Positions 1-6,010 of a DNA stretch of 6,570 nucleotides are shown here, one piece after another. The position numbers were made by a program, and so were the translations under genes. The DNA lies in contig JAUWMS010000147.1 of NCBI GenBank assembly GCA_030613045.1, forward strand, positions 1-6,570, given 5' to 3'. Positions within the stretch are counted from its first letter, which is position 1. The number at the start of each line of letters is the position of its first letter. The DNA comes from Candidatus Latescibacterota bacterium (GTDB lineage Bacteria; Latescibacterota; 4484-107). The notes beneath the pieces were generated by a model, which had not been told where the DNA came from, ran no database searches, and saw only the letters and a program-made list of their open reading frames with translations.

Positions 1-144
1 GCTCGCTAAATCGGAAATGTTCTTCAACGTTGACCGAATAACTTATGTAGGTTCCTTTTCTGAGTGCTGATGACGGTTCGTAATCTGTTCATCGGTCTTC
101 GGAAGGGGGCCTCACACGCACAGACCTGTAAAGGAGGTGACCTT
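1..144. other. Upstream non-coding stretch, no gene seen
   Basis: I see no convincing reading frame, RNA gene or strong promoter here. A TTGACC hexamer at 30-35 has no properly spaced -10 partner. The last ten bases before the next ORF form a very strong Shine-Dalgarno (131-140). The stretch may be the tail of an intergenic region whose other side lies outside the window. Confidence 0.4.
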
Positions 145-219
145 ATGTCTAAGTGCTATCAGTGGTTGAGCTTGGTGTTTAGCCTCGTCCTCATGATGAG
201 CGGAACGGCGCAAGTTTGA
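145..219 (+). CDS. Small ORF, 24 aa, signal-peptide-like; possible frameshifted remnant of an exported protein
   Basis: ATG at 145 follows the strong Shine-Dalgarno AAGGAGGTGA (131-140), with 7 nt between AAGGAGG and the start; no other start in the window has a better one. The product begins MSKCYQWLSLVF, continues as a hydrophobic LVLMM segment and ends SGTAQV before TGA at 217. This is the layout of a Sec signal peptide (short basic n-region, hydrophobic core, small residues near a cleavage site) with no mature protein attached. If one base is skipped at GTT-TGA, reading continues from TTT at 215 for 46 codons (FDVKDGSLWES... to ...LFSCERG) and stops at TAA 353-355, giving about 70 residues. 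It could be a real short peptide, a broken gene, or a sequencing-error frameshift. I do not recognise a family. The extended frame runs through the promoter predicted for the next gene. Confidence 0.4.
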   Translation: MSKCYQWLSLVFSLVLMMSGTAQV

Positions 220-339
220 TGTCAAAGATGGATCTCTGTGGGAGAGCAAAGAGAGTGTTGCTTACGACAGTCGGCGCGTTGCCTATACTTCGTATAAACA
301 GCGCGCCTTGCCTTTTGTTGAAAACGGTCACCTTTTTTC

Positions 340-368
340 TTGCGAACGTGGATAAAATATGTTATCAT
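340..368 (+). promoter_or_regulatory. Sigma-70-type promoter for the binding-protein operon
   Basis: TTGCGA (340-345) and TATCAT (363-368) are separated by exactly 17 bp; the -10 matches the consensus at 5 of 6 positions and the -35 at 4 of 6. Transcription would begin near 375, just ahead of the binding-protein start. No GG-N10-GC sigma-54 element was found here, so the sensing genes look constitutively or housekeeping-expressed. Confidence 0.45.
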
Positions 369-383
369 TAGCGAGGTTTTAAT

Positions 384-2015
384 ATGAGGAGGGATGCACC
401 GAACATTATGCTGAGCAGACGAATCTTACCTTTTATCGCCGTTTTTCTTCTGATGTGTGGGGACAAGGCAACCGATCTTGACCAAACGCTGATCTGTGGG
501 ATCCAGGGCGATCCGGTCTCCTTGGATCCCGCCAAAACAACCGAGGATATATCCGCACGCATCTTTTGTAATCTCTACGATCCGCTGGTGAGATTCAAAG
601 AGGGAAGCACGGAGATCGAGCCGACTTTGGCTCGGACTTGGGAGGTGACCGGGAACGGAAAGATATGGACGTTTCACCTTCGGGAAGGGGTCACTTTTCA
701 CGATGGAACGCCCTTTGATGCGGAGGCGGTCAAAGTTTCCTTTGACCGCCAGATCAATCCCGAAAGCCCCTATTATTCCGAAGATTCTCCAAATGTGTTC
801 AAGAATTCTGCCTTCAATATGATCTCCGAAATTCGCGTCGTGGATCGTTTCACCGTACAGTTTCTCTTGAAACACCCCTTTGCTCCGATGCTTCGCACGT
901 TGGCTACGTTCTATGGATCGTCCATTGTCAGTCCCGCAGCCTTGAAAGAATACGGGAATTCATTCGGGCGCCATCCCGTGGGCGCAGGTCCGTTCAAACT
1001 TAAAAGTTGGGAACAAGGTAAAGAAGTTGTTTTAGAGAAAAATAAGGAGTATTGGGGAGGTGCTCCGAAACTGAAAGAGGTCATCTACCAGGTCATCCCG
1101 GAATCGTCCGACATGGTGAATGCCCTTTTAGAAGGTTCTATTGACGTGATTTCGGAAGTTAGCCCGACGTATTTGGAAAGATTATATTTTAATCCAAGAA
1201 TAACCATATTGAAAGGGAATGGAATACTCGTATTCATGTTGGGGTTCAACTGTCGGAAGCCGCCATACACCGATGAAAGGATCCGAAGAGCGGTGGCGGC
1301 GGCATTGGACAGAAAAAGGATCGTGCATTCGCTGCTTCGGGGGAAAGGAACTCCTGCCTATTCTCCTTTACCTCCGGGAATCTTTGGGCACGACGAGACC
1401 ATTCGTCAGATCTCCTACGATACTCAACGTGCGAAAGTACTGTTAAAAGAAGCGGGGTATCCCGACGGATTCAAGACGAAGTTGTTTTACTTTCAGCCTA
1501 GCCCGTCCAGAGCAGGGGTATTCCCCCTGACCATCCAATCCTATCTGAGCAAAGTGGGCATTGACGTGGATATCGTCTATTTCGACTCTTGGGATCAATA
1601 CGAGGCAGCTATTGTGAGAGGGGAGGAAGCATTGTTTGGGTATGGCTGGTTGGGAGACAATGGCGACCCGGACAGTTTCCTCTATTTTCTCTTCCATTCC
1701 CGTGCTAGGGGGTCCTCCGGCAATTTGTTCAATTACCGAAACGCCCGCGTGGACGCGCTCTTGGAAGAAGCCAGACAATGTATGGAGGAATCGAAACGGC
1801 TTCGGCTCTATCGGGAGGTGCAGGAGATCGTGGTCCGGGAGACCCCATGCGTATTTTTAAGTTACACCGGCCGGATGTACGCCGTTCGGCAGCGGGTCCA
1901 ACATTTTACAGTCAGCCCTTTCAGGACGGAGCGATTGGAAAACGTCTTCCTGCTATCCTCGTCCGATCTGAAAATTTCCGGGGGCGACGACGATGCGTAT
2001 CAAGCTTCCTATTAA
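384..2015 (+). CDS. Dipeptide/oligopeptide-type solute-binding protein (SBP family 5, DppA/OppA-like)
   Basis: A 543-residue periplasmic or lipid-anchored substrate-binding protein, close to the usual family length. The N-terminus has a basic SRR followed by a hydrophobic stretch ending FLLMC-G (Cys25), which reads as a lipoprotein signal with an unusual Met before the Cys. Residues 80-121 (EPTLARTWEV...TFHLREGVTFHDGTPFDAEAV) form the family-5 signature. Residues 199-256 (VGAGPFKLKSW...EYWGGAPKL...ALLEGSIDV) are also typical. GWLGDNGDPD (421-430) is nearly the DppA ligand-pocket motif; from memory, Asp425 aligns with the OppA/DppA aspartate that binds the peptide amino group. Two starts are possible. 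ATG 384 has GAGG at 373-376. ATG 408 has AGGAGGG at 387-393 with a long gap, and gives a more compact signal; it fits better if transcription begins near 375. The 3' end overlaps the kinase gene by 23 bp. No permease or ATPase gene is adjacent, so a sensing role is inferred. Peptide specificity is likely but not proven. Confidence 0.92.
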   Translation: MRRDAPNIMLSRRILPFIAVFLLMCGDKATDLDQTLICGIQGDPVSLDPAKTTEDISARIFCNLYDPLVRFKEGSTEIEPTLARTWEVTGNGKIWTFHLREGVTFHDGTPFDAEAVKVSFDRQINPESPYYSEDSPNVFKNSAFNMISEIRVVDRFTVQFLLKHPFAPMLRTLATFYGSSIVSPAALKEYGNSFGRHPVGAGPFKLKSWEQGKEVVLEKNKEYWGGAPKLKEVIYQVIPESSDMVNALLEGSIDVISEVSPTYLERLYFNPRITILKGNGILVFMLGFNCRKPPYTDERIRRAVAAALDRKRIVHSLLRGKGTPAYSPLPPGIFGHDETIRQISYDTQRAKVLLKEAGYPDGFKTKLFYFQPSPSRAGVFPLTIQSYLSKVGIDVDIVYFDSWDQYEAAIVRGEEALFGYGWLGDNGDPDSFLYFLFHSRARGSSGNLFNYRNARVDALLEEARQCMEESKRLRLYREVQEIVVRETPCVFLSYTGRMYAVRQRVQHFTVSPFRTERLENVFLLSSSDLKISGGDDDAYQASY

Positions 2016-3900
2016 GTTGTATAAACGTCTGAAGTTCCAGGCCAAATTCTCTATTCTCATCACGTTTCTGGTGATCCTGACCGTCGCCTCGGTAGTGGCG
2101 GTGGTCAGCGTGTTTCAGCGGCGCGCGATCCTGGAGGAGGTACGGAAGAAGGCATTTGGCCTCACCTCGGTGCTGGCTCACAGCAGTGTGCAGGCGGTAT
2201 TGACCGACGATTACTTGTTCCTTCAGGAGCTCATTGACAGCATCACCGACAAGGCGGATGTGGTCTATGCGATGATCCTGGACCAGACGGGCCGGGTGAT
2301 CGTCCACAGCGATACGCAGGATCGGGGAAAACGTTACGCCGATCAAAGAGCGGCGAACGCCGTAAAAAGTCCGAGACCGCTGCTCCAGTCCTTTCGATCT
2401 TCGCCCGGGACCGATCAGGATAACCATCAGGAAGAGCGCATGTGGGATCTGTCCGTGCCCGTTTTGATGATGCCCGGACTGCAGAAGGTCGCCACGGCGC
2501 GGATCGGGTTTTCCCTGGAAAGCGCGTACGCCGAGGTCGCCCGGACGCGGAACCGAATTTTGCTGATCGGCTTCACCGCCGCGCTATTGGGCATCGTGTT
2601 CGCGTGGTTTCTGGCCCGCGCGGTCACCCAACCCCTTCATGTTCTGGTCGCGGCCTCCCGCAGGATCGGAGCGGGCGAACTGACCCATCGCGTCCACGTG
2701 GATGGCCAGGACGAAATCGGGGAATTGGCCTCCGCATTCAACCGGATGAGCGCGGAGCTTCAAAAACGCAAGGAGGAGTTGGATCGCAAAATCCACCAGT
2801 TGGCGCGCCTGACGAATTACAACGAAAGCATCCTCCAGTCTATGAACAGCGGCGTCATCACCGTAAATCCCGAGGGGCGGATCGTAGCGTTCAATGAGAG
2901 CGCCGAACGGATTACCGGCCTGAGGGCGCATTCGGCCAGAGGATGCCTCTTCAAAGCCTATCTCGCTCCCTATACCCCGTTGAACACCGCCATCGAAGAG
3001 GCCCTTTCTTCCGGGCGGATCCGGACCGACAGCGAGACGGCGCTTCTCCGGGACGAGATCGGAGAGCATTATTTACGCTTCAGCACACGGCTCTTGAACC
3101 ACACGAATGGAAGCGGAAGCGGCGGCGTGCTGCTTCTCTTTACGGATATTACGCGATTGAAGCACGTGGAGGAGGAGATCCGCCGTGCGGAGAAGATGGC
3201 GGCCCTCGGAGCCACGGCAGCCTCCATCGCCCATGAGATCAAGACCCCGTTGACCTCGGTCCGCACCTTTACCGAGCTTTTGCCGAGAAAATTTGCCAGT
3301 CCTGAATTCAGGACACGCTTTGTCAACACTGTTCTTCCTCAGGTGGACCGGCTTTCCGTGTTCGTGGACGATCTGTTGGATTTCGGCCGGATTCACAAGC
3401 CGCGTCTGCGCCCGACCGAGGTCAACGCGGTTGTGGACGAGGCCTTTATCCTCCTCCACGAATTTTCCCGGGAGCATGATGTACACGTGCATCAAAATTT
3501 GGCTTCCCTTCCATCCATTCCGGCGGATTCGGAGCAATTGGGTCAGGTGGTTTTGAATATCCTGCGAAATGCCGTGGAAGCCACGCCCCAGGGCGGAACG
3601 ATCGAAGTGGGCACGCGGATCGCAGCAAATGACCCGGAAGAGGGCGAAGTGATCCAGATCATCATCTCGGATACCGGATGCGGCATCCCCGAATCGAATC
3701 TGAGCCATTTGTTCGAGCCCTTTTTTTCCACCAAGCCCAAAGGCAGTGGCTTGGGTCTGGCCATCAGCTACAACATCGTAAGAGATCACGGAGGCACGAT
3801 CCAAGTGGAAAGTCAGGAGGGAAAAGGCACGACGTTTACCATCCTCCTGCGTGCAGAGCAGCCGGATCGTTCTTTGTCTTTGGTGAGTGACGCATGCTAA
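1993..3900 (+). CDS. Membrane sensor histidine kinase with periplasmic sensor, HAMP and PAS domains
   Basis: A 635-residue kinase. Residues 18-40 are a transmembrane helix. Residues 41-187 form an extracytoplasmic sensor containing VVYAMILDQTGRVIVHSD (90-107), a pattern typical of Cache/PDC-like folds. A second helix spans about 188-211, a HAMP linker about 207-260 (DEIGELASAFNRM), and a PAS domain about 273-390 (SGVITVNPEGRIVAFNESAERITG). HisKA carries HEIKTPL with phospho-acceptor His414. The ATPase domain shows the N box LNILRNAVEA (Asn526), G1 DTGCGIP (560-566), F box LFEPFF and G2 KGSGLGLAI. All catalytic boxes are intact. It autophosphorylates and should pass phosphate to the regulator encoded next. 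ATG 1993 is the only ATG after an in-frame stop at 1969, and the SD (GGGGGCG) is weak, so translation is probably coupled to the binding-protein gene it overlaps. The class is NtrB/AtoS-like; the ligand is inferred only from context. Confidence 0.94.
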   Translation: MRIKLPIKLYKRLKFQAKFSILITFLVILTVASVVAVVSVFQRRAILEEVRKKAFGLTSVLAHSSVQAVLTDDYLFLQELIDSITDKADVVYAMILDQTGRVIVHSDTQDRGKRYADQRAANAVKSPRPLLQSFRSSPGTDQDNHQEERMWDLSVPVLMMPGLQKVATARIGFSLESAYAEVARTRNRILLIGFTAALLGIVFAWFLARAVTQPLHVLVAASRRIGAGELTHRVHVDGQDEIGELASAFNRMSAELQKRKEELDRKIHQLARLTNYNESILQSMNSGVITVNPEGRIVAFNESAERITGLRAHSARGCLFKAYLAPYTPLNTAIEEALSSGRIRTDSETALLRDEIGEHYLRFSTRLLNHTNGSGSGGVLLLFTDITRLKHVEEEIRRAEKMAALGATAASIAHEIKTPLTSVRTFTELLPRKFASPEFRTRFVNTVLPQVDRLSVFVDDLLDFGRIHKPRLRPTEVNAVVDEAFILLHEFSREHDVHVHQNLASLPSIPADSEQLGQVVLNILRNAVEATPQGGTIEVGTRIAANDPEEGEVIQIIISDTGCGIPESNLSHLFEPFFSTKPKGSGLGLAISYNIVRDHGGTIQVESQEGKGTTFTILLRAEQPDRSLSLVSDAC

Positions 3901-3904
3901 GATG

Positions 3905-3943
3905 CTGCCGGGGAAGGCTGTTTTTCCAAAAAACGGAAGGCAG
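3905..3943. repeat. Imperfect hairpin in kinase-regulator gap
   Basis: CTGCC (3905-3909) pairs with GGCAG (3939-3943), and inside it GTTTTT (3920-3925) pairs with AAAAAC (3929-3934) around a CCA loop. The structure begins 4 nt after the kinase stop codon. No T-tract follows, so it is not a convincing terminator; it could slow ribosomes or RNases between the two genes. Confidence 0.3.
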
Positions 3944-3959
3944 ATATTGAAGTTAAGTG

Positions 3960-3985
3960 TGTCATAAAAAACAAGTTTTTCGACA
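3960..3985. promoter_or_regulatory. Half-operator/imperfect inverted repeat just upstream of the regulator gene
   Basis: TTTTTCGACA (3976-3985) is identical to the right ten bases of the three palindromes at 5533-5708. The left partner at normal spacing is missing, but TGTC at 3960-3963 forms a widened inverted repeat with it, and AAAAAC/GTTTTT lie between. The site ends 18 bp before the regulator start, so binding there could repress the regulator's own gene. Inference only; it may be chance in AT-rich DNA. Confidence 0.3.
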
Positions 3986-4003
3986 GAATCTCCTGAGGAG
4001 AGT

Positions 4004-5356
4004 ATGAAGCCTGCAATTCTAACCGTAGATGATGAACCCAGCGTGTTGGAGTCGTTCTGCGTGGCCTTGGAGGACGACTATCGCATTATCCCCGCATCCG
4101 ATGGGAAGGCGGGGCTGGAAGCGCTGGAGGCCAATAACATAGACTTAGTGCTTCTGGATATTATGATGCCAAAAATGGACGGCATCGAGACGTTAAGGAG
4201 GATGAAAAAAGCGGACCCGGATGTGGATGTAATCATGGTGACGGTGAAGAAGGATGTGGAGAGCGTGGTCACGTGTATGAAGCTGGGTGCCCGGGACTAT
4301 ATTTCCAAGCCTTTCCAGATCGAGGAACTGATCCACACGATCGAGCGGGAATTGGAGGCCGGAACCCTGCGGAAGGAGAACCGTTTTTTGCGCTCTGAAA
4401 TTCGGGGGCGATCCAGAGAAGGTCATATTGTATCCCGATCGAATTGCATGCAGCACATTTCAGACACCATCGCCAAGGTGGCGCCCCAGGATTCCACGGT
4501 GCTCATTACCGGAGAGACCGGAACGGGCAAGGAATTGGTCGCTTTGGAGATTTATCGCCGGAGTCACAGAAACACCCGCCCCTTATGTATCGTCAACTGC
4601 GCGGCCATTCCCTCCGAACTGATCGAGAGCGAGCTGTTCGGGCATGAGCGGGGCGCGTTCACTTCCGCGTACAGGAAGGCTATCGGTAAATTCGAGATGG
4701 CCGATGGCGGCACGATCCTCTTGGACGAAATAACGGCACTGCCCATCGAGGCCCAGAGCAGACTGCTCAGGGTTCTTCAGGAACACACCATCCAGCGGGT
4801 GGGCGGAAGAAAGGCTATTCCGGTGGATGTGCGCGTCATCGCCATTGCCAATAGTGCGCTCAAAACAGCCGTATCTCAGTCCCGCTTTCGGGAGGACCTC
4901 TATTACCGGCTGAACGTGCTTCCCATCGAGGTGCCTCCGTTGCGGGAACGGAAGGAAGACATCCCCCTTTTGGTGAATCACTTCCTCGACCGGTTCAACA
5001 AAAAAACCGGGAAACATATAGAAGCCCTTAGCCCGGAGGCGTTGAAATGCTTTGTGGCGTATGATTGGCCGGGCAATGTCCGGGAGCTTGAAAACTTGCT
5101 GGAACGCCTCGTGGTGCTTGCGGAGCATAAACTGATCTCTCAGGAGAGCCTTCCTGTAGATATCCTGAGCGAAGAAGCCTTCCGCAGTCTGGGGCCCTTA
5201 AAGGAGGCCGTCCACGAATTCGAGCAGCGTTACATAGGAGCGGTTTTGGAGAAGGCCCGAGGCAATCGATCCATGACGGCCGACCTGTTGGGCATCCATC
5301 GTTCCACGCTCACACTCAAAATACAGCAGTTGGGTCTGAGAGAGCCAAATCCGTGA
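4004..5356 (+). CDS. NtrC-class sigma-54-dependent response regulator (receiver, AAA+, Fis HTH)
   Basis: A 450-residue enhancer-binding protein of standard length. Receiver 1-115: acidic Asp9/Asp10, phospho-acceptor Asp52 in LVLLDIMMP, Thr80 and Lys102 (SKPF). AAA+ domain about 140-375: Walker A GETGTGKE (170-177), loop GAFTSA (217-222), Walker B ILLDE (238-242), arginine-finger region SRFREDLYYRLNV (293-305) and WPGNVRELEN (355-364). Fis-type HTH about 405-447: NRSMTADLLGIHRSTLTLKI. It should hydrolyse ATP to open sigma-54 promoter complexes once phosphorylated by the preceding kinase. GAGGAG at 3995-4000 supports ATG 4004. The gene follows the kinase by 103 bp with no clear terminator. The oddity is Ser221 where the sigma-54-contact loop normally has Gly (GAFTGA). 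Its likely targets are the three palindromes and the -24/-12 element downstream of its own gene. Confidence 0.95.
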   Translation: MKPAILTVDDEPSVLESFCVALEDDYRIIPASDGKAGLEALEANNIDLVLLDIMMPKMDGIETLRRMKKADPDVDVIMVTVKKDVESVVTCMKLGARDYISKPFQIEELIHTIERELEAGTLRKENRFLRSEIRGRSREGHIVSRSNCMQHISDTIAKVAPQDSTVLITGETGTGKELVALEIYRRSHRNTRPLCIVNCAAIPSELIESELFGHERGAFTSAYRKAIGKFEMADGGTILLDEITALPIEAQSRLLRVLQEHTIQRVGGRKAIPVDVRVIAIANSALKTAVSQSRFREDLYYRLNVLPIEVPPLRERKEDIPLLVNHFLDRFNKKTGKHIEALSPEALKCFVAYDWPGNVRELENLLERLVVLAEHKLISQESLPVDILSEEAFRSLGPLKEAVHEFEQRYIGAVLEKARGNRSMTADLLGIHRSTLTLKIQQLGLREPNP

Positions 5357-5363
5357 TTTTATG

Positions 5364-5514
5364 GCCTGAATTATTCATGAATTCGGGAAGAAGTCCCATT
5401 TGCTATTGTTCAACAATACATTACGGAGTTGCGTCCTCAAGGCTAAGTTCTCAGAAAGGCTTAGGCAAAGCCCGGAACCAAGCGTAGATCCGGAGACTCG
5501 TGAATAATTCAGGC
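5364..5514. repeat. 151-bp segment bounded by 14-bp perfect inverted repeats (MITE-like or long hairpin)
   Basis: GCCTGAATTATTCA (5364-5377) is repeated in inverted form as TGAATAATTCAGGC (5501-5514), and similarity extends a few bases inward (TGA versus TCG). The 123 bases between hold no ORF; they include a small palindrome ATTGTT-C-AACAAT (5405-5417) and a near-inverted pair GGCTAAG/CTTAGGC. The segment starts 8 bp after the regulator stop codon. It could be a miniature inverted-repeat element or a remnant of an insertion sequence. I see no clear target-site duplication (flanks TTTATG and TGGCAA), so mobility is unproven. Alternatively, the ends pair in RNA as a long stem behind the regulator gene. 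Confidence 0.45.
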
Positions 5515-5532
5515 TGGCAAGACGATTTTTCA

Positions 5533-5550
5533 TGTCGGATTTTTTCGACA
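5533..5550. promoter_or_regulatory. Enhancer palindrome 1 (TGTCG-N8-CGACA)
   Basis: TGTCGGATTTTTTCGACA; flanking CA and TG extend the arms to CATGTCG/CGACATG. It is identical to site 3. The dyad is the size of an Fis-type HTH dimer operator, and its centre lies about 294 bp upstream of the start expected from the sigma-54 element. Assignment to the adjacent NtrC-class regulator is inferred from proximity. Confidence 0.7.
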
Positions 5551-5611
5551 TGGTATAACTCCTTTTATATTGTTATGTTATAGCCGGTTTTTTCTCATTT
5601 CCTCACATGCG

Positions 5612-5629
5612 TGTCGAATTTTTTCGACA
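5612..5629. promoter_or_regulatory. Enhancer palindrome 2 (perfect 7-bp arms)
   Basis: TGTCGAATTTTTTCGACA, with perfect arms TGTCGAA/TTCGACA around TTTT. It differs from sites 1 and 3 at one base and begins exactly 79 bp after site 1. Its centre is about 215 bp upstream of the expected sigma-54 start. Confidence 0.7.
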
Positions 5630-5690
5630 TCGCCGTAACCTATTCTGCGAAATGGTATTACAACTATTTTTTTTCGTTTTTCTCCGTGCA

Positions 5691-5708
5691 TGTCGGATTT
5701 TTTCGACA
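5691..5708. promoter_or_regulatory. Enhancer palindrome 3 (TGTCG-N8-CGACA)
   Basis: TGTCGGATTTTTTCGACA, identical to site 1 and exactly 79 bp after site 2. Its centre is about 136 bp upstream of the expected start, within the usual range of sigma-54 upstream activator sites. All three sites have the T-run on the same strand. Confidence 0.7.
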
Positions 5709-5787
5709 TTTTCTCTTGTCTGATCGGATGCGGAGGGATCAGCCCTTTCTGTATTAACCCTTATAATATCAGACTGTTATGGTCGGT

Positions 5788-5821
5788 ATATGCCAGGCTT
5801 TCAGAGTCTGGCATATTTTTT
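5788..5821 (+). terminator. Intrinsic-terminator-like hairpin with T-tract
   Basis: ATATGCCAG and CTGGCATAT (5788-5816) form the stem. Three further inner pairs (one G-T) extend it to 12 pairs around a 5-nt loop TTCAG, and a run of six T (5816-5821) follows. It would stop transcripts entering from the regulator gene. The 3' arm and T-run coincide with the sigma-54 element, so one function may be secondary. Confidence 0.6.
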
Positions 5822-5824
5822 GCT
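5809..5824 (+). promoter_or_regulatory. Sigma-54 (-24/-12) promoter for the receiver gene
   Basis: TGGCATATTTTTTGCT carries GG (5810-5811) and GC (5822-5823) separated by exactly 10 bp and matches TGGCAC-N5-TTGCW at all but one fixed position. Transcription would begin near 5835. Three regularly spaced palindromes lie 130-300 bp upstream and an enhancer-binding protein is encoded next door, which together make a complete sigma-54 control region. Confidence 0.7.
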
Positions 5825-5838
5825 ATAGTTTGCTATAG
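5819..5838 (+). repeat. 10-bp tandem duplication over the -12 element
   Basis: TTTGCTATAG occurs twice back to back (5819-5828 and 5829-5838). The first copy contains the -12 TTGC box; the second places another TTGC 10 bp downstream, about one helical turn, near the expected start site. Confidence 0.75.
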
Positions 5839-6010
5839 TATGTAGAACCCCTTTGATCCTGATTTGGGGACGTGTATTCACTGCCCATTTTTTGACGGGG
5901 ATTTCGCTTCCTGTCACCATCTCACTCGGATGCTCGCCACAGAATCCTTCGGAAGTCCACAGACATCCTCCGTGGTGCTCTTTTTCTCTTCAGAAAGGAA
6001 CGCAGAACTT
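5835..6010 (+). other. Probable 5' leader of the receiver gene (about 176 nt)
   Basis: If the sigma-54 start is right, the mRNA has a long leader. An in-frame open stretch from TTG 5864 (after a TAG at 5843) would add 49 residues with a C-x2-C and a CHH group, but it has no SD and the receiver fold begins at ATG 6011, so I treat it as untranslated. A weak CCAC/GTGG stem followed by T-rich sequence lies around 5956-5990. I recognise no riboswitch. Confidence 0.4.

Noticed and set aside
1921..2427. Antisense ORF across the binding-protein/kinase junction
   Set aside because: Shadow frame rich in His and Arg, with no SD or domain.
3073..3804. Long antisense ORF (243 codons) on the - strand within the kinase gene
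   Set aside because: Mirror of a strongly coding + strand gene with all kinase motifs intact; no recognisable domain or start signals.
3901..4003. Terminator separating kinase and regulator
   Set aside because: The hairpins there lack a following T-tract, so I keep the two genes as probably co-transcribed.
5531..5710. Regularly spaced repeats as a CRISPR array
   Set aside because: Repeats are only 18-22 bp with about 61-bp spacers, just three units, and no cas gene is in the window; the sigma-54 context explains them better.
5738..5749. IHF-like site (ATCAG-N4-TT) between enhancers and promoter
   Set aside because: The location would suit IHF, but only part of the consensus matches, which is expected often by chance.
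5762..5767. TATAAT as a sigma-70 -10 box
   Set aside because: No acceptable -35 at 16-18 bp upstream, and the terminator-like hairpin lies just downstream.
5864..6010. N-terminal extension of the receiver protein from TTG 5864 (with Cys/His residues)
   Set aside because: TTG start without a Shine-Dalgarno; a canonical receiver begins right at ATG 6011, which has AAAGGAA upstream.
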